Positions 47,362 to 61,000 of a stretch of 64,000 bases of DNA are shown here, in pieces. Each line of letters begins with the position of its first letter. The stretch's first letter is position 1. The notes below the pieces were generated by a model. The model was given only the letters and a program-made list of their open reading frames with translations. It did not search any database and was not told the origin of the DNA. This DNA comes from Panaeolus papilionaceus (Eukaryota > Basidiomycota > Agaricomycetes > Agaricales): contig JADNRZ010000020.1 in the NCBI GenBank assembly GCA_015501605.1, positions 186,001 through 250,000 on the forward strand. The letters are read 5' to 3'. A program made the position numbers and the translations under genes.

Positions 47362-49468
47362 TTTGTGGGGAAAGAGACGCTGTCTGAATTTGTACACCGC
47401 TTGATCGACTTTCCCGAGTTCACCCTAAGTGCCGTGTGAACAACCTTCCTTTTAAATATCAAGCTTTTCCCTGTTCGCGGCTCCCTTCGCCGTTGTTGTT
47501 GATGGCGTCCTCGCTAACCTTGTCTCTCTCCAGGAAACCCACGTCAAATCACCAGCCTTCCAACATCTTATTCATGAGAGCCCTTCTCACACATTCCCCT
47601 CCGACGTCCTCTAAATTTCCCATTATCTGTCAAATTTCACCATCGTCACTGTTAACCTTCATCTTTCCTCTCATGCAATTCAATACACTTTCGACTCACC
47701 ACGTCACTCCGCCAGTTCCCTTTTCCCAGTCAGCGCTTTCACTCCCTATCCTGACCCTCGAGACGAGATAGAAGCGGGAGCATGGAAAAACGCACAGGCG
47801 AACATGCATGCATGCCAAAAGTGGCAATTTCACATTTCATCGTCATCGTCATCCGTGTGGGGTATTGATAACGATTGCGGAGCAAGTGCGTTTGTTATCG
47901 GTATCAGACCAGTTGTCCATGGGTGAAGGTCAACAAGAGTTGGAGGGGAGCAGAGCAACGTCAAGGTCCAGTGAAACCAGTGCGTTATATATGAAATACC
48001 CCTTGCGACTTTTTTTCTTTTTCACGTCAGCTCCGGTACGTCACTCCGCCTCCGTCCCTTGCTCGCCTCACAGCATGAGCCGCCCGCTACTGAACGAAAT
48101 CGGATCTTCACTATTCGTAAACACACCTCCTATCTCACTCACAAACCTAAAAACTCACCGTCTACATCCAAACTCCATGCTAGACGAGCAGCGAGCGTCG
48201 AACGTCTGGATCGAAAAAGAAAGAAAGCAAGAGTGTGATGATGGCTGTTCATGCCCAACCTGGTTTAGGGCTCCAGGCCAAGCCATCCCGTCACCTCAGG
48301 AGGCCACGTTCCGTTCCTCCTAATCCTGGGCGACGTTCTTCGTGCTGACTCGCCTTGACTCATTTTACGGTTGCTTAGCAGACGGTGGAAGATGGGCAAC
48401 AAGGACACGACACAGTTTAAAAACATGAGGCATGAGGCGCTATCGCCTATTTAGGTCCAAATGTTCAACGTTCAACACGCATCAATCAACCTATGAATAG
48501 TTAGTAAAAACGCCCTTGTCCATTAATAAAAGTAAAATAAAACCTGGATTACTACTCCACGAAGGCGTCAAAGATGACAATTTCCCCAGAGGTCATGGCG
48601 GCAATCACCAAGTATGTAGATGAAATAAGCGAGATCATGGGGGCAGGGCACAGGTGATAAAATCTAATAAAATGTACAACGACTACACCTCGAAAAAAAT
48701 TTAAAAAATCGCAACCTCTGGATGGTATCACCTTCACATGCCATCCCATGCACACGATCTCATCAGATTATTTTCTTCCTTTTATTATAAGCGCGGAGGC
48801 TATATTTCTTTTCTTTTGTGATAAAAAAAGGCAGAGCTGATCTGCCAAAAATACCATGGCAGAGATAATAATAAACCATCATAAAATCTATCATAAAAAA
48901 AGTCGGGTTAGCATTCTAATTCCCACTTAGACCCTCGAGGAATAAAACTGAGGATCATACATCCTAACCTCCGTGATCTCCTTATCTGATTCTGAAGATC
49001 TACACCCATCCACCAGCAGGCACGCGACCAAAGAAGCGCATACATGCGCCGACGTTGTATAGCATCCGAGCCATGTCTCAGTGACCTACATAACACTGGT
49101 ACTGTAAGTATGAATGTAAGTAGGTAAGAACTACCCTTTGAACCATGAGTACTTGAGTCTCTGAATCACGTCCTCAGTCTCGCAAGTTCCTATTCAATCT
49201 TGACCTTGAGCGACCTATCACATCGCTCACGGCTCACAGACAGAACACAAGGCTGTCAAAGTACGAGAAGGAGGAGAACGAGGTGGTGGGGGTGGTAGTC
49301 GAAAAGAAAGAAAGATGAATAAATGGGATCTTTTTTCTCGATCGAGCGACGAGTCGGAGTTTGAACACCTGAGTTGTTAACCCAGTCAGCCATATAAATT
49401 CCATTCCGCGACGACTCTGACTGAGACATATCTCTTCTCCGCACCCATTTTGTTTTCTCCTGTTACCA
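47362..49468. promoter_or_regulatory. Divergent intergenic region
   Basis: Between the large protein gene (-) and HNH-like copy 1 (+). Open frames at 47436-48323 are not supported by domains or splice structure. TATAAATT at 49393-49400 lies about 70 bp upstream of the HNH-like start. Confidence 0.4.
49393..49400 (+). promoter_or_regulatory. TATA box of HNH-like copy 1
   Basis: TATAAATT about 70 bp upstream of the ATG at 49469. Confidence 0.5.
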
Positions 49469-50484
49469 ATGGCAAGCCATATCAACCATTCGCCTTCCGA
49501 ACATGCAACTCAACGCGCCGCGAAGGCAGATCCCAACAAGGGGCGGTGCCTCATCCGCAATTGTCCTTCCAGCCCAGACAACCCTGTTGTGGCTGTAAAC
49601 GTGTTTTCGAAGAAGTACTACTCGATTAAAAAGACCGTATGGAAATTTGCATCGTTTTACACGCACATACACATTACTTACCTGTATTATTTCAGATGCA
49701 AACCATAGAATGGTCATGGAAGATGAAGATAGGCACCTTGAACCTTGACACTCGGGAAAACACCATGTTTCGTATGTAACTCATCTCCTTCGAGTAAACG
49801 GTTGCTGAACTCGGCATAGTTAGCAATGATTTGAAGGACTGGTTCGAAAAAGGTCAATGCTTCCTCGTTCCAGATCAAAGGGTGGTCTCCTGGTACGAGT
49901 ATAAACGTCGTTGGGGTGGCATGGAGGCCAGGTCGTGGTTTCCCAAAATCCAGGTTCGTTCATTATTTCTCTCACTTTCTCACTCCCTTCCTCTCAAAGT
50001 CGCCGCGCTCATACCGTATATCACATCCCAGGAGCCCGTCTACACATATACCTTCATAGCCCTCAGTACGATGGCGGATGTGGTGATTAAGCGATACGAC
50101 GATGGGGAGATGACAGAGCACACTTTTCCGTTCACCACCCTCCCGCCCATCACATCGCATATCCACCCCAAGTTCGCGATCCTCCATTGCGGGCTCGCGT
50201 GTCGCAGGTTGATCGACGACGACCGGGAACGGCTTTACCGCTCAAACTACGGCAAATCGCTGGATACTTGCCATTATCTCGCCCTCTCCTGGACGGCACT
50301 TATTATTACGAAATGGGTGAAGGACCATGATCGGACGTATGAGGATGGGTTTGGTGGTGACGATGATCGTACAGAGGTGGGCAGTGATAGCGATAGTACT
50401 GTTTTACTTCGACCGCGGGCTACCCCGTTCTTTGAAGAGAGCGAGGATGAAGACAACGAAGCCGACGAAGACGATCGAGAATGA
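49469..50484 (+). CDS. HNH-like protein lacking the expected catalytic His, tandem copy 1
   Basis: Predicted 276 residues. Exons are 49469-49636, 49696-49771, 49820-49953 and 50032-50484 (831 nt). The layout resembles an abundant agaricomycete family usually annotated as HNH-nuclease-like. It has a Cys pair region (RCLIRNCPSSPDNPV), an EWSWKMKIGTLNLDTREN block, a DLKDWFEKGQCFLVP block and a late HTFPFTTLP...SHIHPKF block. In my recollection of the family a His-containing motif follows the Cys/Pro region; here that place reads VAVNVFSKKYYS, without His. The C-terminus is acidic (GGDDDRTEVGSDSDS). It is probably catalytically inactive if the comparison is right. The tandem paralog is at 51244-52279. 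Function unknown. Confidence 0.75.
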
Positions 50485-50689
50485 TGTCGAGAAGAATGGC
50501 TTGGCCGCACATCTCTTGACTGTACTTGAAGGGGTAGGAATTCTCGTAGGAAGCCGGAGCAATGTAATGGTTGTATATATCGTTCAACTGGTGCACATAT
50601 TTTATGCAATTGAAGTTTTCGTACACTGGAATTCAGAACTACGCATTGATGCGTCGCCCAGTTCATCTCAGTTGGTGTCAGCATCAAGT

Positions 50690-50830
50690 TCGTCTCTCGT
50701 CATCGTCGTCTTCGTAAATTGTCTTGTTTCCCTCGTATTTTGTCGTTCAGTGTGCATTCGGCACTCCGCATCTCCCTTCCTCTCGTTTCCTGTATTTCCC
50801 ATAGCACTTACAGAGTCTTTTGGGTATGTT
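50690..50830 (+). repeat. TC-rich dispersed repeat, copy b
   Basis: It shares gtgcattcggca and cttcctctcgttt blocks, in order, with 63780-63830. This is a short fragment of the unclassified repeat also seen at 29500-30060 (opposite strand). Confidence 0.5.
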
Positions 50831-51204
50831 TAGGGGAGGTAGTGGAACCGTATAGAATATAAGAGAGTGAGACTCTTATTAGGGGAACTTCGAACAAGGC
50901 TCAATATAATCCCAACTGCAAGGCGTGCACGTGCGCGTGCATGTACTTTAATTTTCAGTCGTGTCCCTTCAATTGAAGTTGAAATTGAAGTTCTTCCTGG
51001 TATGTAGTCGCAGTCAGTCAGCACAAAGGGCTTCGGCAAGACTACAACAGCCTGATTTCAAAATTAAAACCCGTTCAAGGCATTTGCAATCGAAACCCCC
51101 TATCCTAACACCCTAACCACGATGCGAAGGGGTCATGTGCATTGCAGGTGATACAGGAGGTCTGATCGAGTCATGCATGTTGTTAAGAGTGAGATCAAAT
51201 TCCT

Positions 51205-51211
51205 ATAAAGT
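51205..51211 (+). promoter_or_regulatory. TATA box of HNH-like copy 2
   Basis: TATAAAG about 35 bp upstream of the ATG at 51244. Confidence 0.45.
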
Positions 51212-51243
51212 CGCTTTCAACCCTCCATCACAAGCTTGAATAA

Positions 51244-52279
51244 ATGGCCAGCGAAATCAACACCATCGACCTTACACCTTCAGCAGGCGCCACTCAACGT
51301 GCTGCAAAGGTAGATCCCAACGAGGGGAAATGCGTCCTCCGTAATTGTCCTTCCAGCCCAGAAAACCCTGTGACGGCTGTGAGCGTGTATTCGAAGAGGT
51401 ACTACGCAGATAAAAAGAGGGTACAGATATATATATGCATCAGTTTACACATACATCAACGTCACTTATGCGTATTTTTCAGATGCAAGCAATAGAATGG
51501 TCCTGGAACATGCAGATAGGCACCCTGAACCTCGACACCCGTGAAAACATCATATTCCGTATGTAACTCTTTCCTTCTAGTAAATGAACACAAATGGTGA
51601 TCTTTGATATAGTTAGCAATGATTTGAAGGACTGGTTCGAAAGAGGTCATTGCTTCCTTGTACCAGAACAAAGGATTGTCAACTTGTACCTGAAGAAACG
51701 TCATTGGGGTGGCGTGGAGGCCAGGTCGCGGTTTCCCCCAATCCAGGTTCGGCCGTTAATTCTCTCTCTCACCCACTCCCTTCCTCTCAACCATATACAA
51801 TATCACAGGAGCCCTCCTACAATTACACCTTCGCCGCCCTCAGTTCGATGTCGGATGTGGTGATTAAGCGATACGACGGCACGCAGATGACAGAGCACAA
51901 GTTTCCCTTCACCACCCTCCCACGCATTGTATCGCATATGCACCCCAAGTTCGCGATGCTCCATTGCGGGCAGACGTGCCGTGACTTGTTGAGGGACGAA
52001 GACCGGAAACGGCTTCACAGCTCCGAGTCGAATTGCGGACGATCACTGGGTAAACTCTTTCCTCTCTCTCTCATGTGGACAGAGCTTTCTATTTCGAGAT
52101 GGGTGAAGGACTATGATCGAACGTATGAGGATGGGTTTGGTGGTGACGATGATCGTACAGAGGTGGGCAGTGATAGTGATAGTAGTGTCCGTACTGTTAG
52201 TAGTGTCCATACTGTTTCACTTCGACCGCTGGCTACCCCGTTCTTTGAAGAGAACGAGGATGAAAACGATCAACGATGA
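51244..52279 (+). CDS. HNH-like protein lacking the expected catalytic His, tandem copy 2
   Basis: Predicted 285 residues. Exons are 51244-51420, 51483-51558, 51613-51746 and 51809-52279 (858 nt). Exons 2 and 3 equal those of copy 1 in length (76 and 134 nt). Matching blocks are KCVLRNCPSSPENPV, EWSWNMQIGTLNLDTREN, DLKDWFERGHCFLVP, TFAALSSMSDVVIKRYD and SHMHPKFAMLHCGQ. The expected His-containing motif is replaced by VSVYSKRYY. The acidic C-terminal region (GFGGDDDRTEVGSDSDSS) is extended by a VRTVSSVHTVS insertion of repeats. It arose by tandem duplication that included about 150 bp of 3' flank. Likely non-catalytic; role unknown. Confidence 0.75.
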
Positions 52280-52769
52280 TCATGTCGAGGAGAATGGCTT
52301 GGCCGCACATCTCTTGACTGTATTTGAAGGGGTATGGATTTTCATTGGAAGCTGGAGCAGTGTCAATGTTACATAGATCGTTCAAGTGGTGCACATGTTT
52401 TATGCAATTAAAGTTTCAAGTGCGTACACTGGAATTCAGAACTATGCGTTGATGCGCCTATTTTCGTTCTCCTCATGCCTTCACAATTGTGGAACCATCT
52501 CTCTTGAATCGACTTCCCCTCATCTTCTTGGCGATGCCATATTGAGCCAATATTCAATCACAATTAATTTGGGTCAAGACAGTGTCGTCTATTGGAACAG
52601 TAGTGTTCCAAACTTGACGATGGTTTCTGAACCAACCGTTGGCCCAAGCTTAAGGCGACTAGTTCACAATCAAAACTGTCGTGAACCAGCCTAAACACTG
52701 GTATCTTCCTCTCCTCCATTCACCTCTCCTCTTATCGTAAACTGCGGCACATCCCCTGCATTTACTGAG
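52280..52769. other. Intergenic
   Basis: The first part repeats the 3' flank of HNH-like copy 1. The rest is the upstream region of the broken GPI-family copy. No intact gene. Confidence 0.5.
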
Positions 52770-53070
52770 ATGCATGTTACGGCGCTGGTATCGATAGCGT
52801 TCGGCGCGGCCTTTGTTCCGGGGCAAGCGGTCACACCTCTGGCGAGTAAACGGTTCAGATACCCTGATGGGATTGTGCGCTTTATATTATTTCATTGTTC
52901 ACCAAATCCACTTCTAAAACCCTCATTCACAGTCATATAGGATTGATACCGGCAGGAATCTGTCTCGCGGGGACCAACTAGGTTACAATATCTGAAATCC
53001 TTAGACCGTTGCTGAGTGCTAATCATAGTAGAAAACACAGGAGATATTGAAGGGGTATGCGGGTCCTGCA
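52770..53070 (+). pseudogene. Broken GPI-family copy D
   Basis: Exon 1 is intact as a signal-peptide exon beginning at 52770 and ending PLASKRFRYPDGI before a GT, very close to copy C. Exon 2 starts recognisably (RIDTGRNLSRGDQLGYNI), then meets TGA and TAG where the others have CNSTT. A short TGDIEG remnant of exon 3 follows near 53040, after which similarity ends. At least two stops and a large truncation make it a pseudogene. Confidence 0.8.
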
Positions 53071-53312
53071 TTACCGAAACCCCAGATCGAAGCGAGTGCA
53101 GAGCCTCACTTTATAGGCAATATAAAGCACGGGCTCTGGCTGAGATGTTTTTACTCAAATTCTGATCGGATAATCCAAGGTGGAGGCCAAGGATGGTCAG
53201 GAGTCACGCTCTGCGTCCCAAGGTAAGCGCTTCTATATGTAATTTTGAATTTATCTACAATCATCTGATGAACTTCGAAGCGCGAAATGCTATTATTTCA
53301 ACCCAAGTGTGT

Positions 53313-53706
53313 AGTATGACGGTACATTTGGGAAGTATTCTAGGTCCTCGAATATATGCATTTTTCCTGATTCTCGAGTGTGAAATCATGGTTTTTAGGT
53401 GTTTCGAATTTGTACTCGGTCGAAAACCAGGACTTCGAGCACTGTTTCCCAGGACTTGGGCTGAACTGAGTTGGGACTTGGGCACTGCTCGGTTTGAACT
53501 TGGGTGTTCCTCGGCTCCCTGTCAGATGCGTAAGAATTGATGTGATCATTGATGCGCCTCTACGTAACTCGGTTGGGCTCGCCTCCTCACACGCTTTATC
53601 ATCGCGCGACCCCATCTTCATTGTCTGTTGCAGAATGAGTCCAAAATTGTTGTAATAATTGAGAGGGGGTAAGGCATTTCGAAACAGGGTTGGGTGTACA
53701 GAATGT
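53313..53706. repeat. Long inverted repeat, left arm
   Basis: The reverse complement of this arm recurs at about 54346-54742 with high identity by eye. Both arms contain the same 70-codon open frame pointing inward or outward symmetrically. The interior of about 0.64 kb contains a MITE. It could be a foldback-type element or an inverted duplication. Confidence 0.75.
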
Positions 53707-54110
53707 ATGGAGTATTTCCGAAGCTTTTTCTTATTGTTTACATGATGATTTTGATGTATTCTTATCCAGGTATGAGGAGGGGGTGGTTGGGCACATGGGG
53801 CAAACCATGCTCACATCTAGTTCAAGCATCAAATCGCAGTACAAAATCTCTTAACAGTATAATTCAAGTTGAATTAATGTTGTTTGGTAGAATTACAAAG
53901 CATATATTGGAGTGTAATGACCAGATTCATGTCTGAGGGGTCAGGTACTTGTGTATCACTACCGATGCCTCTAAAATAATTAATCGGCATTTTTATTTGC
54001 CTAGACATGTTTAATATATATATATATCTCATTGATCGCCAAATTTTATGACGATTGGATCAGTTGTGGTTGAGATATGAAGAAGAAATCCGAGATGTGG
54101 TCAAATTTTA

Positions 54111-54327
54111 GTGTGAGCAAACTAATTGTCCATGTAAGTCACCCCTCTAATTAGGCGCGTCGTGTCACGGAATTTGGTCCCACACAAGTGTAGCATATAT
54201 CCCCAAAAAGCTGTCATATAAGGCTATCTAACTATCCCTATGTCTTTACCTATCTCAAAGAATTGGTCCTAAAAAAGCGAAAATGGTAAAAATGGTCCAA
54301 ACATGTGGACAATTAGTTGAGCCACTG
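54111..54327. mobile_element. Tc1/mariner-like MITE
   Basis: About 217 bp with inverted ends sharing aactaattgtcca (54119 onward, and in reverse complement at 54306-54318). It is flanked by TA on both sides (54109-54110 and 54328-54329). The size, TA target and absence of a gene fit a Tc1/mariner-type MITE. It lies inside the long inverted repeat. Confidence 0.6.
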
Positions 54328-54345
54328 TATATGAATCACCTAATA

Positions 54346-54742
54346 ATAATCATACATACACCCAACCCTGTTTCGAAATGCCTTACCACCTCTCAATTAT
54401 TACAACAATTTTGGACTCATTCTGCAACAGACAATGAAGATGGGGTCGCGCGATGATAAAGCGTGTGAGGAGGCGAGCCCAACCGAGTTACGTAGAGGCG
54501 CATCAATGATCACATCAATTCTTACGCATCTGACAGGGAGCCGAGGAACACCCAAGTTCAAACCGAGCAGTGCCCAAGTCCCAACTCAGTTCAGCCCAAG
54601 TCCTGGGAAACAGTGCTCGAAGTCCTGGTTTTCGACCGAGTACCAAGTTCGAAACACCTAAAAATCGTGACTTCACACTCGAGAATCAGGAAAATGAGTA
54701 TATTCCATGGCCGAGAATACTTCCCCAAATGTACCGTCATAG
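54346..54742. repeat. Long inverted repeat, right arm
   Basis: Reverse-complement partner of 53313-53706. The match begins at the ccaaccctgtttcgaaatgc block and ends near the aatgtaccgtcata block. Confidence 0.75.
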
Positions 54743-56789
<2,047 letters not shown>

Positions 56790-57335
56790 ACATCGGTGAG
56801 CCATTTCAAGTCATCATGCTCTTCTGTCCTTGCTTATATGCCATCATGTAGTCTCGAATGCCACAATGTAGCCGGGTTCCATCATAACCAGTAGCGCTAC
56901 CTGTATATTATCATGTAAAATCTAGCAAAATCACCAATAAAATCTTTATTCTTGTTGTATAACCAACTTTTCCCGTACATCATGGGGGGAAATGGCGCTA
57001 GAGGGATCCGCATCGATGCTAATCTGAGGCTTGATAACACGAACCGAAACGGTGACTGTGACTCGGGATATGGGCAACATTGCCATCGCAAGCACGTCTT
57101 CGACGCATCGGCTGGCCGAATAGGGACAAACAGTGTTGCAATGGACCTTGCTCTTAGGCGTATATTGTACGGAATCGTTAATCAACCTGTACAAACTGAA
57201 TGGTCGATCGCACTTTTGTTTTTGCATTGAATCAACGCTGGGTTCTGAAAACCTTGTGTCTTTCCCCATTTTGGTTCATACTTCACACCCCTACCTTGTA
57301 TTTCGAACATGTCAGTTCATCTATCGGCCTGATAC
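56790..57335. other. Intergenic
   Basis: 3' flank of the lectin and region before the F-box pseudogene. No gene is supported. Confidence 0.5.
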
Positions 57336-57748
57336 ATGCCTTCAACATCGTCCGGCCGTCATTCTTCCATCAATACCCAAACAGACATTCTGCTCGAAAT
57401 ATTCAAACACTATTGCAATAACCTGGACAACCAATCGAATCTGGGTCTCGCTCCGTCGGCTGTCAAGCCATATCTGGCACCTTTGAACCTCAGTCACCTT
57501 TTTCCAATGTCTTCCGACTCTGGAAAAACGTTGTCAATGTTCGTCACAAACGATGGCATCGTTGTATACGTGAGCGTGCGATAACCGAGGGCCCTACTTG
57601 ATCTGTGGCTCAGCCAGTATGGAGGCCGACCCTTTTCTCTTCGAATTGACGCAGGCATAAGTATACCCTTACCGCTATCGCTTTAAGCATGGCCCAGAAT
57701 TTATCGACTGTCTCCCGGTTCTCCTCAATATCGTGCCTCGGTTGAATT
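57336..57748 (+). pseudogene. F-box pseudogene, 5' part, interrupted by copia
   Basis: An F-box-like start (TQTDILLEIFKHYC, PYLAPLNLSHLF) continues in another frame as FRLWKNVVNVRHKRWHRCIRERA, then in a third as LWLSQYGGRPFSLRIDAGISIP and EFIDCLPVLLNIVPRLN. These are the successive blocks of a typical agaricomycete F-box protein, broken by small frameshifts. The last block is cut at 57748 by a copia insertion and resumes at 63260. Confidence 0.7.
57744..57748. other. Copia target-site duplication, left
   Basis: GAATT, repeated at 63260-63264 directly after the right LTR. A 5-bp duplication is usual for Ty1/copia. Confidence 0.75.
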
Positions 57749-58088
57749 TTTTGTCGGGTATAGAGGTCACGAGAGGGAGCTGTAGGAGACAAACTCAGTA
57801 CATAGAATATGGACTAAATATATTATGGTATACCTGTAGGAGACAAACTACAGGATAGAGTAAGTAAAGGAATACTAGATAACGAGTGTAATACGTGGCT
57901 CACCTCAGTACATAGAATATGGACTGAGGAAAGACCAGTGTGTGCGCAGAGCTAATCTATGAGGGAGCGAAACGGAGGTCACATGACTACGGCTGTGAAA
58001 CGGAGGTCATGTGATAAGGAGGCGAGATGAAAAGGAATGAATCTAATCTAATAGTCCGTGAAAATGTTCTAATAAAATAATTACAACA
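57749..58088 (-). repeat. Copia LTR (3' LTR in element orientation)
   Basis: 340 bp nearly identical to 62920-63259, with about six differences by eye. In element orientation it starts TGTTGTAATT and ends near TGACA plus AAA. It contains an internal duplicated block (cagtacatagaatatggact twice). Confidence 0.9.
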
Positions 58089-58095
58089 CGCCCAC

Positions 58096-61000
58096 TCATC
58101 GAGCTGGATTATAAGCAGGAGAACGAAGTCCGAGATCCCAAACAAATCGAGTGAACTTTTCACGAGCAAGTGCTTTCGTAAGAACGTCAGCAACCTGATC
58201 ACCAGTGGGTATGTATTCAGGATGAATAATCCCATTTTCATACCGATCGCAAATGTAGCGAAATTTGGTATCGATGTGCTTGGTGCGCTCATTGATCGTA
58301 CCATTCTTGATATTGTGGATAGCAGGTTGATTATCAATCAAGAGGGTGGTAGGTTCAGAAGGAGGGATACCAAGGGAAGTAAAGAGAGAACGAAGCCAGG
58401 CAGCTTCTTGAGATGCTGTGGAAGCAGCGATAAATTCGGCCTCAGTACTGGATAGGGAGACACAGGTTTGCTTCCTGGATATCCAAGAAATGGCGCCACC
58501 AGAAAGAATGGTGACATATCCAGAAGTAGACTTACGAGTCTTGTGATCTCCTGCCCAGTCTGAGTCGCAGTAGACTTCAGGTTCATCTGGACCATAGGTG
58601 CTGTCATAGACCAGAGCATAGTTTGATGTTCCATGGAGATAGTGGAAAATGCGGTTGACAGCAGTGAGATGTACCTTGCCAGGAGCAGCAGAATAGCGAG
58701 AGACAACGCCCACTGAATAGGCAATGTCGGGCCGAGTACACACCATAAGGTGCATGAGGGAACCTACACGAGACTGGTAGTCAGTGACATCGACTTCAGC
58801 CTTTTCGAGGGTAGGCAGTTGGATGTTGGGATCCATGGGAGTAGAGACAGGACAGCAATTGGCCATGCCATGACGTTCGAGAATGGTGTTGATGTATTGT
58901 TCCTGTGAGATTGAGATGGTGCCAGCTTCGAAATTGCGTTTGATGTGCATTCCAAGGATCCAGTTGACTTCGCCAAGGTCAGTAATTTCGTAGAAGTCGT
59001 CCAAAATTTTCTTGTACCGTTCGACGATGTCGAGATCCTTGCAGGCAATGAGAGTATCATCAACATAGACAGCTAGAATAACCAGGTTACCATTCTCCTC
59101 TGTCTTGTAGAAGAGAGCGTGATCAGCGTTGCTTCAGGTGAAACCAAGTTCCTTCTCAAGCATGTTCCGGACAACCTTGTACCACTCGCGCAAGGCCTGT
59201 TTGAGTCCATACAGGGCCTTGTTGAGTTTCCAGACATCAGTTGGATTCCCTTCGGTCCAGCCAGGTGGCATCTTCATGTAGATTTCGCGGTCGAGATCTG
59301 AGTTGGTGAAAGCAGATTTGAAATTGACTTGATGCAAGTGCCATTTAAGGCGAGCTGATAGAGCGAGAAGGGAGCGAATGGTAGTTTGCTTGGTGACCAG
59401 TGAAAATGTTTCGTCGTAATCGATGCCCTCGACTTGAGTGAAGCCTTTGGCGACGAGACGAGCCTTGTACTCAATGACCTTGCCATCAGGACCGAATTTG
59501 CGCTTGAAAACCCACTTGCAATCGACTGGACGTTGTCCACGAGGTACGATTTCCTTCCCTCGTTGGTCGAAAAGATGGATCTCCACGAAACGGCTCAGCT
59601 CCTTGACCGTTGATACTTTCCAGTTGGGAGCATCTGGTCCAGACATAGCTTCTTCATAGGTGAGTGGATCACGATCTAGACACGAAGTCTTCGCTGATTC
59701 GTCGCCCACTGAAGCAGGATGGAGTGGAGGAGTGATAGTGGAGTTGGAGGCGTGATTCTGGGGTTCTGGAGGCGTTTCCTGTGGTGCTGGAGGTTCTGGA
59801 GCGTTGGAGGCCTTCCTACGAGCGTAGGACGTCACTGAGTAGCGCGCGTCGTCGTCTCTGACAGGCTGGCGACGATTTCGGGTAGAACGACGTGTTTCAG
59901 GAGGAGGAGGAGGAGATGGATATGGTAGGGACGATTTCCAAGGTGGATCGCGCGGATATTTCGACGTGGCAGTCGATTTGGACGTTTTCAGGGTCGGCGA
60001 ATCCGAATCTGAAGTCCGTTTGGCCGCGCGTTCGCTCGTTCCAGAGATATCGCGAGAACGAGTTGTAGGGGTGCTGGCAGGCTTGCTGGAGCCACTAGTG
60101 CGATCTGGGGCACTATTTCCAGGTTTCCTATCGTCGTCGTCGTCGTCCTGATTGTCCTTGAGCTTCTCCTTGCCTTTAGGCTTGTCCCGAGTGCCTGGGA
60201 CGTCGCTATCTTCAGGTTTAGTGTTCCCCCCTAGCTCCTCAGCATTTACCACCACTTCTTCCACAGTTTCAGAGTCGTTTCGCGAAGGCGATTCGCTAAT
60301 GACAACCCTGGTAGTGCCAGACGATCCCCCCTCATCAAATATGACATCCCTGGACTGGATAATTCGTCCAATCCCCTTCGAAGTCTTCTCACCAAGGATG
60401 TAAGCTTTCCTATGCTCAGCAAAGCCTAGGAATACACATTCAATGGTTCGTTTCGAGAACTTCTGGTGCTTAGACTTAGGTATATGAACCCAAGCTTTGC
60501 AGCCAAAGACGCGAAGGTGGGCGATGGAGGGCTTGTTGCCAGTGTAAGCCTCGTGGGGGGTGATGTCGTCAGAGTTGGCATGTGTGGGGGAAAGGTTGTG
60601 GAGGTATGTAGCATGAAGGATGGCGTAGGACCAGTATTTCTTTGGAAGACCAGCCTCAGAAAGCAAAGTGACCGCCTGTTCCTGAAGGGTACAATTCATC
60701 CGCTCAGATTTTCCATTCTGTTGCAGTGTATCAGGGTTCGTATCCTCGAAATGGATCCCTTTTTCCTTCAGGAGTTCCAACAGTTCCATTTTGATGTATT
60801 CACCTCCACCGTTGTTGCGAAAACGATCGATTTTCTCCCCAGTTTCAACCTCAGCTCTAGCGATGAGCTGACGAAGGTTGACTGTGGCATCCGACTTGTT
60901 CTTGAGGAGTCGAACTTTGGCGTAGTTCAATTTTCCATCAATGAATGTGATGAAGTAGCGGTAGCCGTCTTGGGAGAGAGTCTGGGATGGCCCACAGATG

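Larger units (their letters stand above)
50485..51243. other. Intergenic between HNH-like paralogs
   Basis: The first 150 bp after the stop are duplicated after copy 2 (about 52280-52460). A TC-rich dispersed repeat lies at about 50690-50830. TATAAAG at 51205-51211 precedes copy 2. Confidence 0.5.

Noticed and set aside
53340..54661. Identical open frames on opposite strands (MKMGSRDD start)
   Set aside because: They are the same sequence in two arms of an inverted repeat; no evidence of a protein.
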